Positions 35,956 to 46,027 of a DNA stretch of 64,000 nt are shown here, one piece after another. Within the stretch, counting starts at the first letter, position 1. Each line of letters starts with the position of its first letter. This stretch comes from JAVVVD01 sp036652795. Lineage in GTDB: Bacteria > Bacillota > Clostridia > Christensenellales > CAG-138. Made by a program: the position numbers and the translations under genes. Below the pieces are notes generated by a model. The model did no database searches and was not told where the DNA came from. It saw only the letters and a program-made list of their open reading frames with translations. The stretch covers positions 21,422-85,421 of the forward strand of contig JAVVVD010000007.1 in NCBI GenBank assembly GCA_036652795.1, given 5' to 3'.

Positions 35956-37086
35956 TCAGCCGTTAATGTATACGCGCCTTGCGCGCGGCGTAATCAAGCA
36001 GGTCAACTCGTAGTTGATTGTACCAACCACCTGTGATACCTCCTCCATGCTCATTGCGCCTTTTCCAAAGAGTATCACCTCATCGCCACGGCACACATCG
36101 CCGCCTGTTACGTCAGCCATAATCATGTCCATGCATATATGCCCTATCTGGCTGTATCTGCGCCCCTTTATCACCACGTATGCGTTATCGCTGAGTCTGC
36201 GCGAATATCCATCCGCATAGCCCGCAGTAATCACTGCCGTCGTTATGTCCGTTTTAGCACGATATGCACGCCCATAGCTCACAGTAGTTCCAGCCGGCAG
36301 CTCTCGCACCTGTGACACGCGCGATTTAAGCGTCATAACCGGTTCAAGCTCAAGCTCACCCGTTCTGGGCATACTATCTGGATACATACCATAGAGCATC
36401 ACACCAGCCCGTACCATATCGATTATCGTTTCGCTATGCTGCATTATAGCGGCGCTGTTGCTGGTATGGCATATCGCCGGACGCTTACCGCGAGCCGTAA
36501 GCTCGTTTAGTACATGCATATAATTTTCAAGCTGCCACTCCGTATAACCGTTTTCCTCAGGCGTATCCGCCACTGAAAAATGGGTGTACATTCCCGTAAC
36601 ATTCAAGCCTGGCAACCCCATTATACGCTCCGCCGCATCGGCTGCTTCAATTGCGGCACGCTTGCCCTGCGCCAATATGCCTGCACGCGACATGCCCGTG
36701 TCCACCTTTATATGCGCATCCACCGTTACGCCCGCCGCCTGCGCGGCGATAGATAACTCGTTTGCGGCAGTCTCATCTACAACGGTTTGTGTCAGCGAAT
36801 TATCCGCAAGCGTTTTTGCAAAGCCATGCCAAGTATAGCCAAGTATCAATATTGGCAGCGTTATGCCGCCGTTTCTTAGCTCAATCGCCTCGTCTATGCA
36901 GGCAACCGCAAACGCCGCTGCGCCGCTGCTTTGCAAAAGCTTGCCGCAGCGAAGCGCACCATGCCCATAGGCATCAGCCTTTATAACACACATTACCGGT
37001 TTGCCGCAGCGTTTTGCCACATCCAGATTATGCTTTAACGCCCGCAGATCTATTTGCGCCCAAGTGCGGGCGGTCAATGTATCCAT
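35956..37086 (-). CDS. alr: Alanine racemase
   Basis: PLP enzyme making D-alanine for peptidoglycan. The 376-residue product has the PLP lysine in VCVIKADAYGHGA (about residue 38), GVMLYGMYP, and the catalytic tyrosine region TVSYGRAYRA. It follows argF after a hairpin. Placement downstream of an ornithine racemase could hint at broader substrate use, but the sequence looks like ordinary Alr. Confidence 0.95.
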   Translation of the reverse strand: MDTLTARTWAQIDLRALKHNLDVAKRCGKPVMCVIKADAYGHGALRCGKLLQSSGAAAFAVACIDEAIELRNGGITLPILILGYTWHGFAKTLADNSLTQTVVDETAANELSIAAQAAGVTVDAHIKVDTGMSRAGILAQGKRAAIEAADAAERIMGLPGLNVTGMYTHFSVADTPEENGYTEWQLENYMHVLNELTARGKRPAICHTSNSAAIMQHSETIIDMVRAGVMLYGMYPDSMPRTGELELEPVMTLKSRVSQVRELPAGTTVSYGRAYRAKTDITTAVITAGYADGYSRRLSDNAYVVIKGRRYSQIGHICMDMIMADVTGGDVCRGDEVILFGKGAMSMEEVSQVVGTINYELTCLITPRARRVYING

Positions 37087-37131
37087 AGCCTGTTTTCCTC
37101 TTTTGCTGTTTTTTTATGATTATTTTCCAGC

Positions 37132-37158
37132 TAAAGCGGGCGGTCAATGGCCGCCCGC
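37132..37158 (-). terminator. Terminator between argF and alr
   Basis: An 8-bp GC stem (37136-37143 with 37151-37158) with a seven-base loop, ending in a short U-run on the minus strand. It is probably the end of the ornithine operon. Confidence 0.65.
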
Positions 37159-37197
37159 ACAGGCCGCCAACAGAGCAAAAGCCCTGAAGGCGTCTTA

Positions 37198-38190
37198 TTA
37201 TTGCTTGCCTATGGTGGCTACCATAACGGCCTTTATCGTGTGCATACGGTTTTCCGCCTCGTCAAACACCTTAGAATGCTTGCTGCGGAACACCTCATCG
37301 GAAACCTCCATCTCCTTGATGCCGAATTTTTCGTACATCTCCTGCCCAACGCTGGTTTCAAGGTCATGGAATGCAGGCAGGCAGTGCAGGAATATCACCT
37401 CAGGATTGCCCGTCATGTTTATCATATCCATTGTCACGCGATATGGGGTAAGCAGCTTAATGCGTTCCTCAAATTGCGCTTCCTCGCCCATTGATACCCA
37501 TACGTCTGTATATATGGCATCCGCGCCCTTTACGGCAGCCACATCCTCTGAAAAGCTAATTAGCGCGCCTGTCTGCTCCGCTACCTTGCGCATTTGGGCA
37601 ACTAATTCCTCTTGCGGCCACAGGTTTTTAGGCGCTATGCCAACAAAGCTCATCCCGCACTTAGCCGCGCCGATCATAAGCGAATTGCCCATGTTATTGC
37701 GCGCGTCTCCCACATAGCATAGCTTTACCTTGTTTAGCGGCTTATGCACATGCTCCTCAATGGTCATGAAATCCGCAAGTATCTGCGTAGGATGATACAT
37801 ATCCGTAAGGCCGTTCCACACCGGCACACCAGAAAAACGTGCCAGTGCCTCCACAGCCTCCTGCTTAAAGCCGCGGTATTCGATGCCGTCATAGAAGCGC
37901 CCAAGCACCTTTGCCGTATCCTCCAGCGATTCCTTTTTACCCATCTGGCTGTTTGAAAGGAATGTCACGTGCGCGCCCTCATCAAGACAAGCCACCTCAA
38001 ACGCGCAGCGAGTACGCGTGGAGGTTTTGTCGAAAAGCAGCACCACGTTCTTGCCCTCAAGCAGGTTATTGTGCACTCCAAGGCGCTTTTTTGTCTTAAG
38101 CTCGTGCGAAAGATCCAGCAGATATCTTATTTCTTCAGGTGTAAAATCCTTGAGGGTAAGGAGCGAGCGTCCCTTTAGATTTACTGGCAT
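37198..38190 (-). CDS. argF: Ornithine carbamoyltransferase
   Basis: Interconverts ornithine plus carbamoyl phosphate and citrulline. The 330-residue product has the carbamoyl-phosphate site [11 protein letters not shown], the HPTQ motif and the ornithine-binding HCLPAFHD. The open frame extends to 38268 but would overlap orr by 56 bp; the ATG at 38190 follows AAGGAG by 9 bases and gives standard length. Co-transcription with ornithine fermentation genes suggests a catabolic role (citrulline to ornithine), like ArcB, though no arginine deiminase is present here. Confidence 0.94.
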   Translation of the reverse strand: MPVNLKGRSLLTLKDFTPEEIRYLLDLSHELKTKKRLGVHNNLLEGKNVVLLFDKTSTRTRCAFEVACLDEGAHVTFLSNSQMGKKESLEDTAKVLGRFYDGIEYRGFKQEAVEALARFSGVPVWNGLTDMYHPTQILADFMTIEEHVHKPLNKVKLCYVGDARNNMGNSLMIGAAKCGMSFVGIAPKNLWPQEELVAQMRKVAEQTGALISFSEDVAAVKGADAIYTDVWVSMGEEAQFEERIKLLTPYRVTMDMINMTGNPEVIFLHCLPAFHDLETSVGQEMYEKFGIKEMEVSDEVFRSKHSKVFDEAENRMHTIKAVMVATIGKQ

Positions 38191-38212
38191 AACATTTTTC
38201 TCCTTGTATGTT

Positions 38213-39277
38213 TTATTTGTATTGTTTTTGTATGTATCGGCCTGTATAGGCCTTGAGCAGCGCACCATAATCCGGTGTAAAATCCACCGTATCGCCCACC
38301 CTATATTCGCTTGCGCGCGTCAGATCCAGTATTGTATGGTCCGAGCTGCCGCCCAATATATCTATCCGCTTATCCCTTGGCACAAGTCCATCGGTGTTTG
38401 TATCCTGACGGCCTAGCGCCAAAATACCGCGCAGCATCTCGCCCTTATCAATAAACGCGACCTGCTCGCCAAAGGCGTTCGCGCCCGCCTTGCCTATTGG
38501 AAAGCTTGGCTTGCGCTGTACTTCCACAAGCGCGGCGCTAAGCGTAAACGCATCGCCGTAGTAACCGTTCATAAGTCTGCCCACAGATGTATCGGAGCCC
38601 AGCAGATATGCTTCGCCTATGCGTAGATTTGTGATACCCTTGGGTACTTCGCCCGCATAGATCATCCCCATTGTGGACGAGTTGCCGCCAGACACCATGG
38701 GTATTGGGATTGAAAACCTTTCGCGCAGGCGCTCGGTTATCATAATCAAGCCGCCAAGGTTTGTTTTATCCGGCATTATACCGCCAAAGCATGTAAGATT
38801 TACGCCCACGCCATACAGCTCAAGCTCCGGAAAATCCAGCACGGCCGCCGCCGTTTTTATTATTGCCGCCTCATCGCCAAAGAACACGCCTTCGCGCAGG
38901 TCGCCCATATCCACCATAAGCACAATCCTGTGCCTGCGCCGCTGTGCCTTTGCCGCCTCGCCCAGCAGACGTATTGTGGCAATCTCACTGTTAAGGCTGA
39001 TTTCGCTGTTAGCCACAACGTCCTGCACCTCACCCGGCATGGGTATGCGTATGAGCATACGTGGTTTATCCGTCATTATTCCAGCAAGGTTAAGTATCCT
39101 TGAATCTGCAATAAAATCCACATCGGTTGTGTTTATAAGCTCCGTTATTCTGGGCTGTGCGCAAACGCACTTGGTTACGGCCGCCATTGTTAAGCCGTTT
39201 GCATGGCATAGCGCACAGAGTTTATCTATATTATGCTTGAGCTTGACCAGGTCTGCCGTAATAAGCGGATAATTCAT
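38213..39277 (-). CDS. orr: Ornithine racemase, alanine-racemase-like PLP enzyme
   Basis: PLP-dependent racemase of 354 residues, predicted to turn L-ornithine into D-ornithine, the substrate of the aminomutase. The N-terminal barrel shows [12 protein letters not shown] with the PLP lysine near residue 36. Later [16 protein letters not shown] and a C-terminal beta domain follow. The assignment rests on fold plus its place in the ornithine cluster; YhfX-like amino-acid racemases have a similar sequence. Its start overlaps the stop of the glmL-like gene as ATGA. Confidence 0.88.
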   Translation of the reverse strand: MNYPLITADLVKLKHNIDKLCALCHANGLTMAAVTKCVCAQPRITELINTTDVDFIADSRILNLAGIMTDKPRMLIRIPMPGEVQDVVANSEISLNSEIATIRLLGEAAKAQRRRHRIVLMVDMGDLREGVFFGDEAAIIKTAAAVLDFPELELYGVGVNLTCFGGIMPDKTNLGGLIMITERLRERFSIPIPMVSGGNSSTMGMIYAGEVPKGITNLRIGEAYLLGSDTSVGRLMNGYYGDAFTLSAALVEVQRKPSFPIGKAGANAFGEQVAFIDKGEMLRGILALGRQDTNTDGLVPRDKRIDILGGSSDHTILDLTRASEYRVGDTVDFTPDYGALLKAYTGRYIQKQYK

Positions 39278-40632
39278 ATTCCCATGCTCCGTTTCATCAG
39301 CGTCAGGGCTGCCTGTGGATATTTTTTGCTCATCACGCCCAACGACGCCATTATGTAGTCATTATCAAACAGCATCTCAAGCTCGCCCAGCTTGGGAAAA
39401 AGCATCATGCCGTTTTTATTGCAGCCAGCCATTGTTTCAAGCAGCGCTTCCCTATGAACCAGCCGTGTAAGCGCCCCGCCCGTGCCTATTATATACTTTA
39501 TCTGCGTCAGGTCTTTGCCTTCCGCTACCGTTTGGCGGCCCGATGGGGTATATATATACCTCAGTGCGCCCGCATGCCGCACAAGCGCCACAACGCCCGC
39601 CTCACGGCACAGCCGCTCCGTCAGTCTAAGCTGCGCCTCGCTCTGCGGTATTGGCAGGTATTCGCTCATCACCTCATCCACATCCAGCCCAAGCTCATTT
39701 TCAAGCGCGGACTTGCCGATCATGGAAACAAGGTTCTTCGCATTCACATACAGCCCTAAGTCGCCCTCCACGGTGCGCTTGGCAAACGGCTCGGGCGATG
39801 TTGCTATCCGTGCAATCTCATCAGATCCCGCGCTCACCGAATGCACATCCGTAGTCGCCCCGCCTATATCCACAACCACCAGATCCCCTATATCCTTTTG
39901 CAATATCGTCGCCGCCTGCATCACAGCGCCCGGCGTTGGCATTATGCTGCCTGTTACCATATCGCGTATATGCAGCATGCCTGGCGCTTTGACGATATGC
40001 TCTTCAAACACATCATGTATTACGCGGCGCGTTGGCTCTATATTCAGTTTATCCAGCTTGGGATACACATTTTCCGCCAAGTAGCAGCTTTGCCCGGCCG
40101 CTTCAAACATCGCCTTAACGGCGGATCGATTTTGCACATTCCCCGCATATATCACAGGTACGCCTAACTTTAGCTTGCAGATACGCCGCGCATTTTCAAG
40201 CGCCGTTTCTCGCTCGCCATAGTCCGTTCCACCGGCGATAAGTATGAGGTTGGGGTCTGTTGCAATTATATCCCCTATATCATAATCCGTAAGCTTGCCC
40301 GCCGTAGCCAGCTTGACTATCGCGCCCGCGCCCAGGGCGGCAGCCTCCGCCGCCTTAACCGTCATTTCGTACACTAAACCATGCACGCACATACGCAGGC
40401 CGCCCGCCGCTGAGCTGGTGGCAAACATCTCGCCATATTCCACCGTTTCCCCCAAGCTGCGTTCAAGCCCACGTATAGCTGACGCAAGGCCTATCCTCAC
40501 ATCGCCTTGCGCTACGCTTGTGGCCGATTGTCCTTGCCCTATAAAGCGCGGCGCCGCAGTGGTTATACCATCAAATGCGTTGACAAGCGTTGTTGTAGAG
40601 CCGATCTCGGCCACCAGTACGTCGATGAACAT
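39274..40632 (-). CDS. GlmL/MutL-like chaperone of the aminomutase
   Basis: ASKHA-fold ATPase-like protein of 452 residues found beside adenosylcobalamin-dependent mutases and thought to reactivate or load them. Phosphate-binding motifs are VAEIGSTTTLVNAFDG at the start and VVVDIGGATTDVHSV in the middle. The start at 40632 gives the classic opening. It lies between oraE and orr, as in other ornithine clusters. Exact action on OraE is inferred. Confidence 0.85.
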   Translation of the reverse strand: MFIDVLVAEIGSTTTLVNAFDGITTAAPRFIGQGQSATSVAQGDVRIGLASAIRGLERSLGETVEYGEMFATSSAAGGLRMCVHGLVYEMTVKAAEAAALGAGAIVKLATAGKLTDYDIGDIIATDPNLILIAGGTDYGERETALENARRICKLKLGVPVIYAGNVQNRSAVKAMFEAAGQSCYLAENVYPKLDKLNIEPTRRVIHDVFEEHIVKAPGMLHIRDMVTGSIMPTPGAVMQAATILQKDIGDLVVVDIGGATTDVHSVSAGSDEIARIATSPEPFAKRTVEGDLGLYVNAKNLVSMIGKSALENELGLDVDEVMSEYLPIPQSEAQLRLTERLCREAGVVALVRHAGALRYIYTPSGRQTVAEGKDLTQIKYIIGTGGALTRLVHREALLETMAGCNKNGMMLFPKLGELEMLFDNDYIMASLGVMSKKYPQAALTLMKRSMGI

Positions 40633-40741
40633 AGCTCCTCTTTTTCTGCCCGTTTCCGGCACAAAGTTTTATGCTGATGCGCAATACGCGCCCATACACA
40701 CAGGCAAATCCAAGTTTAAACATGTGCCGTTATCTTCCGCT

Positions 40742-40775
40742 ACACCGGCGGTCTTTTTCAAAAGGCCGCCGGTGT
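40742..40775 (-). terminator. Intercistronic hairpin after oraE
   Basis: A 10-bp stem (40742-40751 with 40766-40775) plus an inner CTTTT/AAAAG pairing lies 8 bp after oraE. On the minus strand it is not followed by U's, so partial termination or message stabilisation is more likely than a full stop. Confidence 0.6.
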
Positions 40776-40782
40776 TCTGGTT

Positions 40783-42993
40783 TTATTTGCCCTCAAGTTC
40801 CCTGCGGCGCTTAACCAGGAATGTTGCCACATGGTTGCCATGGCTTCCACGCCCAAATCCAACGTCCGCACCGGCCTTGCGTGCCTGCGCATCGTCTATC
40901 TGAGTGCCACCGGATACGAATATCAGCTTATCGCGCACACCCATCTCACGAGCCAGCTTATCTATTTTGGCGATATTCTTATAGTGGATATCGTCATGGC
41001 TTATTATGGTCGACGCCAGCATAGCGTCCGCGTTGAGTTCTATGGCAGCATTTACCAATTTTTCGGGCGCTACCGAGGTGCCAAGATAATGCACCTCTAT
41101 CCCATATTTTTCAATGCCGCCATGCTTTATATCTATTATTTCGCGCAGACCAACTGAATGCTCATCCTCACCTATAGTCCCGCATACCACGCGCATAGGT
41201 TTTTCCTCTATTGCCGCGCGAAGATCGTCCTCGCTCAGTATATCCGGCTCCTTTGGTATCACAAGCTCATCGATATTAAGAGCGAATGGAACCTTACCCT
41301 TTATCTCTATACGCGTGCCTTCAGCTCCGTGCATTACCTCGCGGTTTATAACCTCAACATCCGTTAGGTTCATTCTTAGGCCGCATTCAATCGCCGCCGC
41401 CTCCGCGATATGGCGCTCCGTCGGGAAAAACATGGTAATTAGCACCGTTCCATCCGCCAGCCATTCCATCTCGGGGCGTATCAGCTTGGCATCCGGTTGT
41501 GCAAACTCTTTAATGTCCTCCATGCGCACATTAACATTATCCCTCTCGTCCAACTCATCTATATAGACTATCTTTTCGGGGCATTCCAGTGTGCAGCCGC
41601 CGATCAAATCGCTGGGGTTGGCGGCGCCATACTGGGCAATGTTGTTGTAGCCGTAGTGCGCGCTTACGGGCGCCATATAATCCTGCTCGCGCTTGAATAT
41701 CGTGCCGGCGCCTATACCGCCGTTTAGCTTTCTCGCGATGCCATCGCCATTGCGCTCCGGGTATAGACCGCTATCCACGAACATGCCCTCTTCAACTGCG
41801 GCAAAATAGCCGCCCATCTCAAGCATCTCCTCCATGAAAAGCACGGCACGCTCCTTAAGCTCCCTTGCCTTATCGCGTAGATATCCATCCTGCTTGAGCT
41901 GCACCATCTCCATAAGCCCATCAAGGCCCACCAACGTCTGTTTGGCGGTATCGCACGCCTCGATGTTGTATATGTGCCATGGCACGTTGCGTCCCTCGTC
42001 TGGGGTGATGGTGGACTGTATGTCAGCGCTTGTCAGCTTGCTAACCAGCATATTGAGCACATGGGTAACTGTGGCCTCGCGTGTGGACGCCTCGATGTAC
42101 TTTGTGTTCATCTGCGCGCGCATACGATATTCGTGAAACAGCTCGCGCAGCGCCACAGCGTATGGCATATCCATATACACGCATGGTGCAGGGGTCGCTG
42201 TTGGCGGCACTGTCGAAAGGCAGATATTCTTCTTTGGTATACCAACAGAGGCTGAGAATATTGCATTTATCGCATGCTGCACCATCAGCTCCGGCATTAC
42301 CTTCCACGCCTCACGCGCGGTGGCGTTGGCGTTATGCGCGCCATCTATCTGCGCCATGCCAGCCCATGCAATGATCTGCTTGCTCTCACATGCGTCAACA
42401 AAGGAACGTGTCATGTTGATATTGCGGTATATCACATTATACTGCGGATCCTGATGCACGCCATTTACACCTTCCTCGGCGAACATAACAGCAATATCCG
42501 GGCCGGCAACACCTGATACATAGGAATGATAGTTGATTGGCCTTCCCACCTCGTCCTCTATCATATCAAGTGCCTTGCGCTGCGCGCGCACCTGTTTTCT
42601 GGTTATTGGAACGCCGCCCATACCCTGCGGAGTGCCTTCAATCAGCCCGTCAAAATGTGATTGGCCTGCCGTGCGGATTACCATTATGTGGTCCGCACCG
42701 TGGTGCGCCGCCATACGCATACGGCGTATATCATCCTCAAACCGGCCTGAAGCGATCTCCGTCGTAATTACAGGACCTGGCTGCGGGTCTATATTGCCAA
42801 AGTAATGGGCGGGCGGCAACGCCACGCTATCCTCAAGGGGCTTGGTGCAATCATGGTATTCAAACGGGCCCATATGCAGATCTTCAACCGGTTCGCGCCA
42901 TGTCCAGCCATGGCGGCGCGGACGATATTTATCAAGATCCTTGAGTATCTCCGTCACGTCTATATTCTTATTGGGGTCCAGCTTATACATCAC
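40783..42993 (-). CDS. oraE: D-ornithine 4,5-aminomutase, large subunit OraE
   Basis: Adenosylcobalamin- and PLP-dependent enzyme moving the terminal amino group of D-ornithine to make 2,4-diaminopentanoate. The 736-residue product has a TIM-barrel part and a C-terminal Rossmann domain. The cobalamin motif DxHxxG is at D610-H612-G615. K623 stands 11 residues after the cobalt ligand, the same spacing as H618/K629 in the studied Clostridium sticklandii enzyme, so it is the likely PLP lysine. Its start overlaps oraS as ATGA. Confidence 0.96.
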   Translation of the reverse strand: MMYKLDPNKNIDVTEILKDLDKYRPRRHGWTWREPVEDLHMGPFEYHDCTKPLEDSVALPPAHYFGNIDPQPGPVITTEIASGRFEDDIRRMRMAAHHGADHIMVIRTAGQSHFDGLIEGTPQGMGGVPITRKQVRAQRKALDMIEDEVGRPINYHSYVSGVAGPDIAVMFAEEGVNGVHQDPQYNVIYRNINMTRSFVDACESKQIIAWAGMAQIDGAHNANATAREAWKVMPELMVQHAINAIFSASVGIPKKNICLSTVPPTATPAPCVYMDMPYAVALRELFHEYRMRAQMNTKYIEASTREATVTHVLNMLVSKLTSADIQSTITPDEGRNVPWHIYNIEACDTAKQTLVGLDGLMEMVQLKQDGYLRDKARELKERAVLFMEEMLEMGGYFAAVEEGMFVDSGLYPERNGDGIARKLNGGIGAGTIFKREQDYMAPVSAHYGYNNIAQYGAANPSDLIGGCTLECPEKIVYIDELDERDNVNVRMEDIKEFAQPDAKLIRPEMEWLADGTVLITMFFPTERHIAEAAAIECGLRMNLTDVEVINREVMHGAEGTRIEIKGKVPFALNIDELVIPKEPDILSEDDLRAAIEEKPMRVVCGTIGEDEHSVGLREIIDIKHGGIEKYGIEVHYLGTSVAPEKLVNAAIELNADAMLASTIISHDDIHYKNIAKIDKLAREMGVRDKLIFVSGGTQIDDAQARKAGADVGFGRGSHGNHVATFLVKRRRELEGK

Positions 42994-43355
42994 ACATTAC
43001 CCCCTTTAAAGAGTTTTTCTGCCTGCTCAAAGCACTTGTTATCCGCCAACATAAGCCCTGCCTCGCGTATCCCCGTATTCTGCGCCTTTGCCAAGCGGTA
43101 TACTACGTTGCCTGCACCGTGGCTCATCAGCGAATGCTCCATGCAAGCGTCCACTATTGCCTTTGCCTCTATGGAAGAAAAGCCCATCCTCAGCAGTACG
43201 CTGCGCTCTATGGCCGGGCTGGTATTTTCATAGCCCAGTTTAAGCATGGGGTCTGTCAGCTCCTTAGCCAATGCCCAGAAGCGCTGCTCAAGCTGCGCGT
43301 CTGACAAGCCCTTTAGGTGTGCTCTGCGCGATTCAAAATCATCGTTTCTCTTCAT
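42990..43355 (-). CDS. oraS: D-ornithine 4,5-aminomutase, small subunit OraS
   Basis: Small helical partner of OraE, 121 residues, matching the family. It has the RRAHLKGLSDAQLEQRFWALA start and a GNVVYRLAK stretch. It overlaps both neighbours by four bases (ortB and oraE), so the subunits are translated in a coupled chain. Confidence 0.93.
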   Translation of the reverse strand: MKRNDDFESRRAHLKGLSDAQLEQRFWALAKELTDPMLKLGYENTSPAIERSVLLRMGFSSIEAKAIVDACMEHSLMSHGAGNVVYRLAKAQNTGIREAGLMLADNKCFEQAEKLFKGGNV

Positions 43356-44755
43356 GCTTCCTCCTTGATAACTTTATTCACAAACGCCGTATCGCTGCGT
43401 GTCTCCTCCGCAAGGAATTCAATATCGCGCACCGTAGGCGCACCGTCTATCGTGGCAAGCGCATTGCGGATAAGCGATCTTCTCATATGATTTACGTCAA
43501 CATCGCGCGCCTTTATCAGCCTTGGATGCTCAGGCAGTATTATGCTTTTTCCAGGTATTTCATCCTCAGGATCACCAAAGCGGACTTCTATGCCATTCTT
43601 TCGTGCAAATGATAATTGGGGATTAACATGCTTGCCGGCACCCGTATATTCGGTTTCCTGCACCACGATGCATTGATCCTGATCCATGCTCTGCGCTATG
43701 CAGAACGCAGCCGCCAGGCTCGTGTTGCCGGCAGGGCCTTTTTCCAACCCTTCAAGCGAAGCAAGCGTTTCGGTCATGTAAAACACCTCGCCCTGATTCA
43801 CCGTAACATAACGATCCATATAGCGGAGCGGACGTGCAGCGCTGCGTGGAACATCACTGCGATCCGGCCACGTTGAATATGGTATGCCAAAGCCAGTATG
43901 GCCTGTGGTGAAGGATTTTCTGTTAAATTGGGTGTCGCTTGCCATATGCAAGCCTTTAAGGTTAACCGACGCGGCGATCACGTCCGCCTTGCAGTTCGCC
44001 TTTATAAGTCCGCGCGCAGTTCCTGTGAGGTTGCCGCCGCCTGCATTGGTGCATACCACCGCATCGGGGTCCTTGCCGAACTTTGTGCGAAACTGCGTGG
44101 CTATCTCATAGCCCAGCGTCTCCACGCCCAATATTCCGTATGCCGTGTACAGCGAAGCATTGAAATAGCCTGTATCCTCAAGCATACGCAGGAACATATA
44201 GAATAGCTCCGGCCCTACCGAAAGCTGCACCACCTCAGCGCCAAGCGCCTCGCACTTGCGCGCCTTTTCGACTATTTCCGGTTGACCCATTCCATGGCTA
44301 TCGTAGCACTCTTGCACTACTATGCATTTTAACCCCGCCATGGCGCAAGTTGATGCTACCGCCGCACCATAGTTTCCGCTGGTAGCGGATATTGCGCCCT
44401 TATAACCCATATGCTTTGCCGTATATATGCTGGTGGCCGCGCGGCGCGCCTTGAAGCTGCCAGACGGATTGGTTGCCTCATCTTTTATAAATATGCGCGC
44501 TCCCTTGCCGGCAGGCGCAAGCTTGCGGGCAAGTGCCGTGATATTTTTAAGTTCAATCAACGGGGTGTTGCCGATTGAAAAGCCCTGTTGTATCTTTATA
44601 ACATCCTCTATATTCAGCCCCGCGGCAGCCATCATGCGCTCGTAATCAAAGGCAATAGAGCCGGATTCAAATTTGGAATAGTCCATGCCCACAGCGGACT
44701 TCATTATTTCGCCCTTGCGGGCCATTACCGCTTCATAGCTATTATCCTTTGCCAT
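43352..44755 (-). CDS. ortB: 2-amino-4-oxopentanoate thiolase, beta subunit OrtB
   Basis: PLP-dependent subunit of the thiolase that cleaves 2-amino-4-oxopentanoate with CoA into acetyl-CoA and alanine. The 467-residue product has a threonine-synthase-like fold. PLP lysine lies in NPSGSFKARRA (about residue 103) and the phosphate loop is NAGGGNLTGTARG. It overlaps ortA (TAATG) and oraS (ATGA). Confidence 0.94.
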   Translation of the reverse strand: MAKDNSYEAVMARKGEIMKSAVGMDYSKFESGSIAFDYERMMAAAGLNIEDVIKIQQGFSIGNTPLIELKNITALARKLAPAGKGARIFIKDEATNPSGSFKARRAATSIYTAKHMGYKGAISATSGNYGAAVASTCAMAGLKCIVVQECYDSHGMGQPEIVEKARKCEALGAEVVQLSVGPELFYMFLRMLEDTGYFNASLYTAYGILGVETLGYEIATQFRTKFGKDPDAVVCTNAGGGNLTGTARGLIKANCKADVIAASVNLKGLHMASDTQFNRKSFTTGHTGFGIPYSTWPDRSDVPRSAARPLRYMDRYVTVNQGEVFYMTETLASLEGLEKGPAGNTSLAAAFCIAQSMDQDQCIVVQETEYTGAGKHVNPQLSFARKNGIEVRFGDPEDEIPGKSIILPEHPRLIKARDVDVNHMRRSLIRNALATIDGAPTVRDIEFLAEETRSDTAFVNKVIKEEA

Positions 44756-45054
44756 TACCCTTCACCCCCGAACACTATTTCACGCACAGTATCACCAATT
44801 ACAAGCAGTTCCGGCACAAAATCGCCAAAGTCATGATCAAAACGCGGATTAACCGTGAGCAGCGTACCCGACGCCATGCGCCCGGTGCGTGTGATAACGC
44901 TCACCTCGTCGCCAATAGCCGCATCCGCCGTAAGCCTTCCCTTTACCCACATCTCAAGCGGTACCTTATGCGTATCCTCAGGCACCTGCGAAGCGCGCTG
45001 CTGCGGAGTCAGCACTATTGTGTGTGTAAGCACCCAATCGCCCTTTTTAGCCAT
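44755..45054 (-). CDS. ortA: 2-amino-4-oxopentanoate thiolase, alpha subunit OrtA
   Basis: Small partner of OrtB, 99 residues, beginning MAKKGDWVLTHTIVLTP and ending VREIVFGGEG. The frame is open to 45285 but the extra part lies inside eamA; the ATG at 45054 has a GAGGT site and gives family length (about 100). Confidence 0.92.
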   Translation of the reverse strand: MAKKGDWVLTHTIVLTPQQRASQVPEDTHKVPLEMWVKGRLTADAAIGDEVSVITRTGRMASGTLLTVNPRFDHDFGDFVPELLVIGDTVREIVFGGEG

Positions 45055-45068
45055 TTTGATATACCTCT

Positions 45069-45977
45069 TTACTTTAATATCTTTTTGCCACTTGGCAGTT
45101 GTGCAAGAATTATAGCGGCAAACACCAGTACGCAGCCCAATATTTCGCGCGCGGAAAGCGTTTGGCCAAGCAACAGCCAACCCGCAAGCACGGAAAACAC
45201 GGATTCCAGACTCAGTATTAACGAAGCCACTGCGGGCGCCGTATTCTTTTGAGCTACAACTTGCAGCGTGTATGCTACGCCGCATGAAAGCACTCCACTA
45301 TACAGTATTGGCATCCATGCCGCCAGTATCTGCTTTATTTCCGGATTTTCCAGCAGGAACATCGGTATCAGCGAAACAAAACCGCAAACAAAAAACTGTA
45401 TGCAGCTCATGCGTACGCAATCCACGTGCGGCGAAAAGTGGTCTATCACCAGTATGTGCACCGAGAAGCATACAGCGCAAAGCAGCATCAGTATATCGCC
45501 CTTGCCTATATCAAAGCCCTTGGTCACACACAGCAAATACATGCCGCCCGTGGCAATCGCCACCGCCGTCCATACCGTGAGCGGCACCTTTTTTTTGAAG
45601 AATAAACCCAGTAGTGGTACTATCACTATATACAGTGCGGTTATGAAGCCTGCCTTGCCCACCGTGGTGTACTGGATACCTACCTGCTGGAGCGAGCTTG
45701 CCACAAACAGCGCCAGGCCGCACATGATACCGCCCAGCCACACGCTCTTGGGTGCGGCAATCGGGGCTGCCGCGTCTACGGTTACGCTTTTTGCCTTGCT
45801 GCGGTCCATAAGCGCTATACAGGGTATCAGCACCAAGCCACCCAATATGCACCTTACCGCGTTAAACGTAAATGGGCCCACATGCTTCATACCAATGCTT
45901 TGAGCCACGAATGACACCCCCCATATAAGGGCGGTAATAACCAACATTATGTTGCTTTGTATGCGTTTGTTTTTCAT
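45069..45977 (-). CDS. EamA/DMT-family permease inside the ornithine operon
   Basis: Ten-segment membrane transporter of the drug/metabolite superfamily, 302 residues, with two EamA repeats (each about 140 residues) and a lysine tail. It lies between ord and ortA on the same strand with only 14-50 bp gaps, so it is co-transcribed. This makes it a candidate for moving ornithine, arginine or a product such as alanine; substrate cannot be read from sequence. Confidence 0.88.
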   Translation of the reverse strand: MKNKRIQSNIMLVITALIWGVSFVAQSIGMKHVGPFTFNAVRCILGGLVLIPCIALMDRSKAKSVTVDAAAPIAAPKSVWLGGIMCGLALFVASSLQQVGIQYTTVGKAGFITALYIVIVPLLGLFFKKKVPLTVWTAVAIATGGMYLLCVTKGFDIGKGDILMLLCAVCFSVHILVIDHFSPHVDCVRMSCIQFFVCGFVSLIPMFLLENPEIKQILAAWMPILYSGVLSCGVAYTLQVVAQKNTAPAVASLILSLESVFSVLAGWLLLGQTLSAREILGCVLVFAAIILAQLPSGKKILK

Positions 45978-46027
45978 TTGCCTCTAATGGAACACCGTTT
46001 TTACCGGTATTCCTCCTTTTTTTGATA

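Noticed and set aside
39482..40084. 200-codon frame antisense to the glmL-like gene
   Set aside because: Shadow of a well-supported coding region, no ribosome site.
45055..45285. 77-residue N-terminal extension of ortA
   Set aside because: Overlaps eamA, is not like OrtA, and lacks a start signal; the ATG at 45054 has one.
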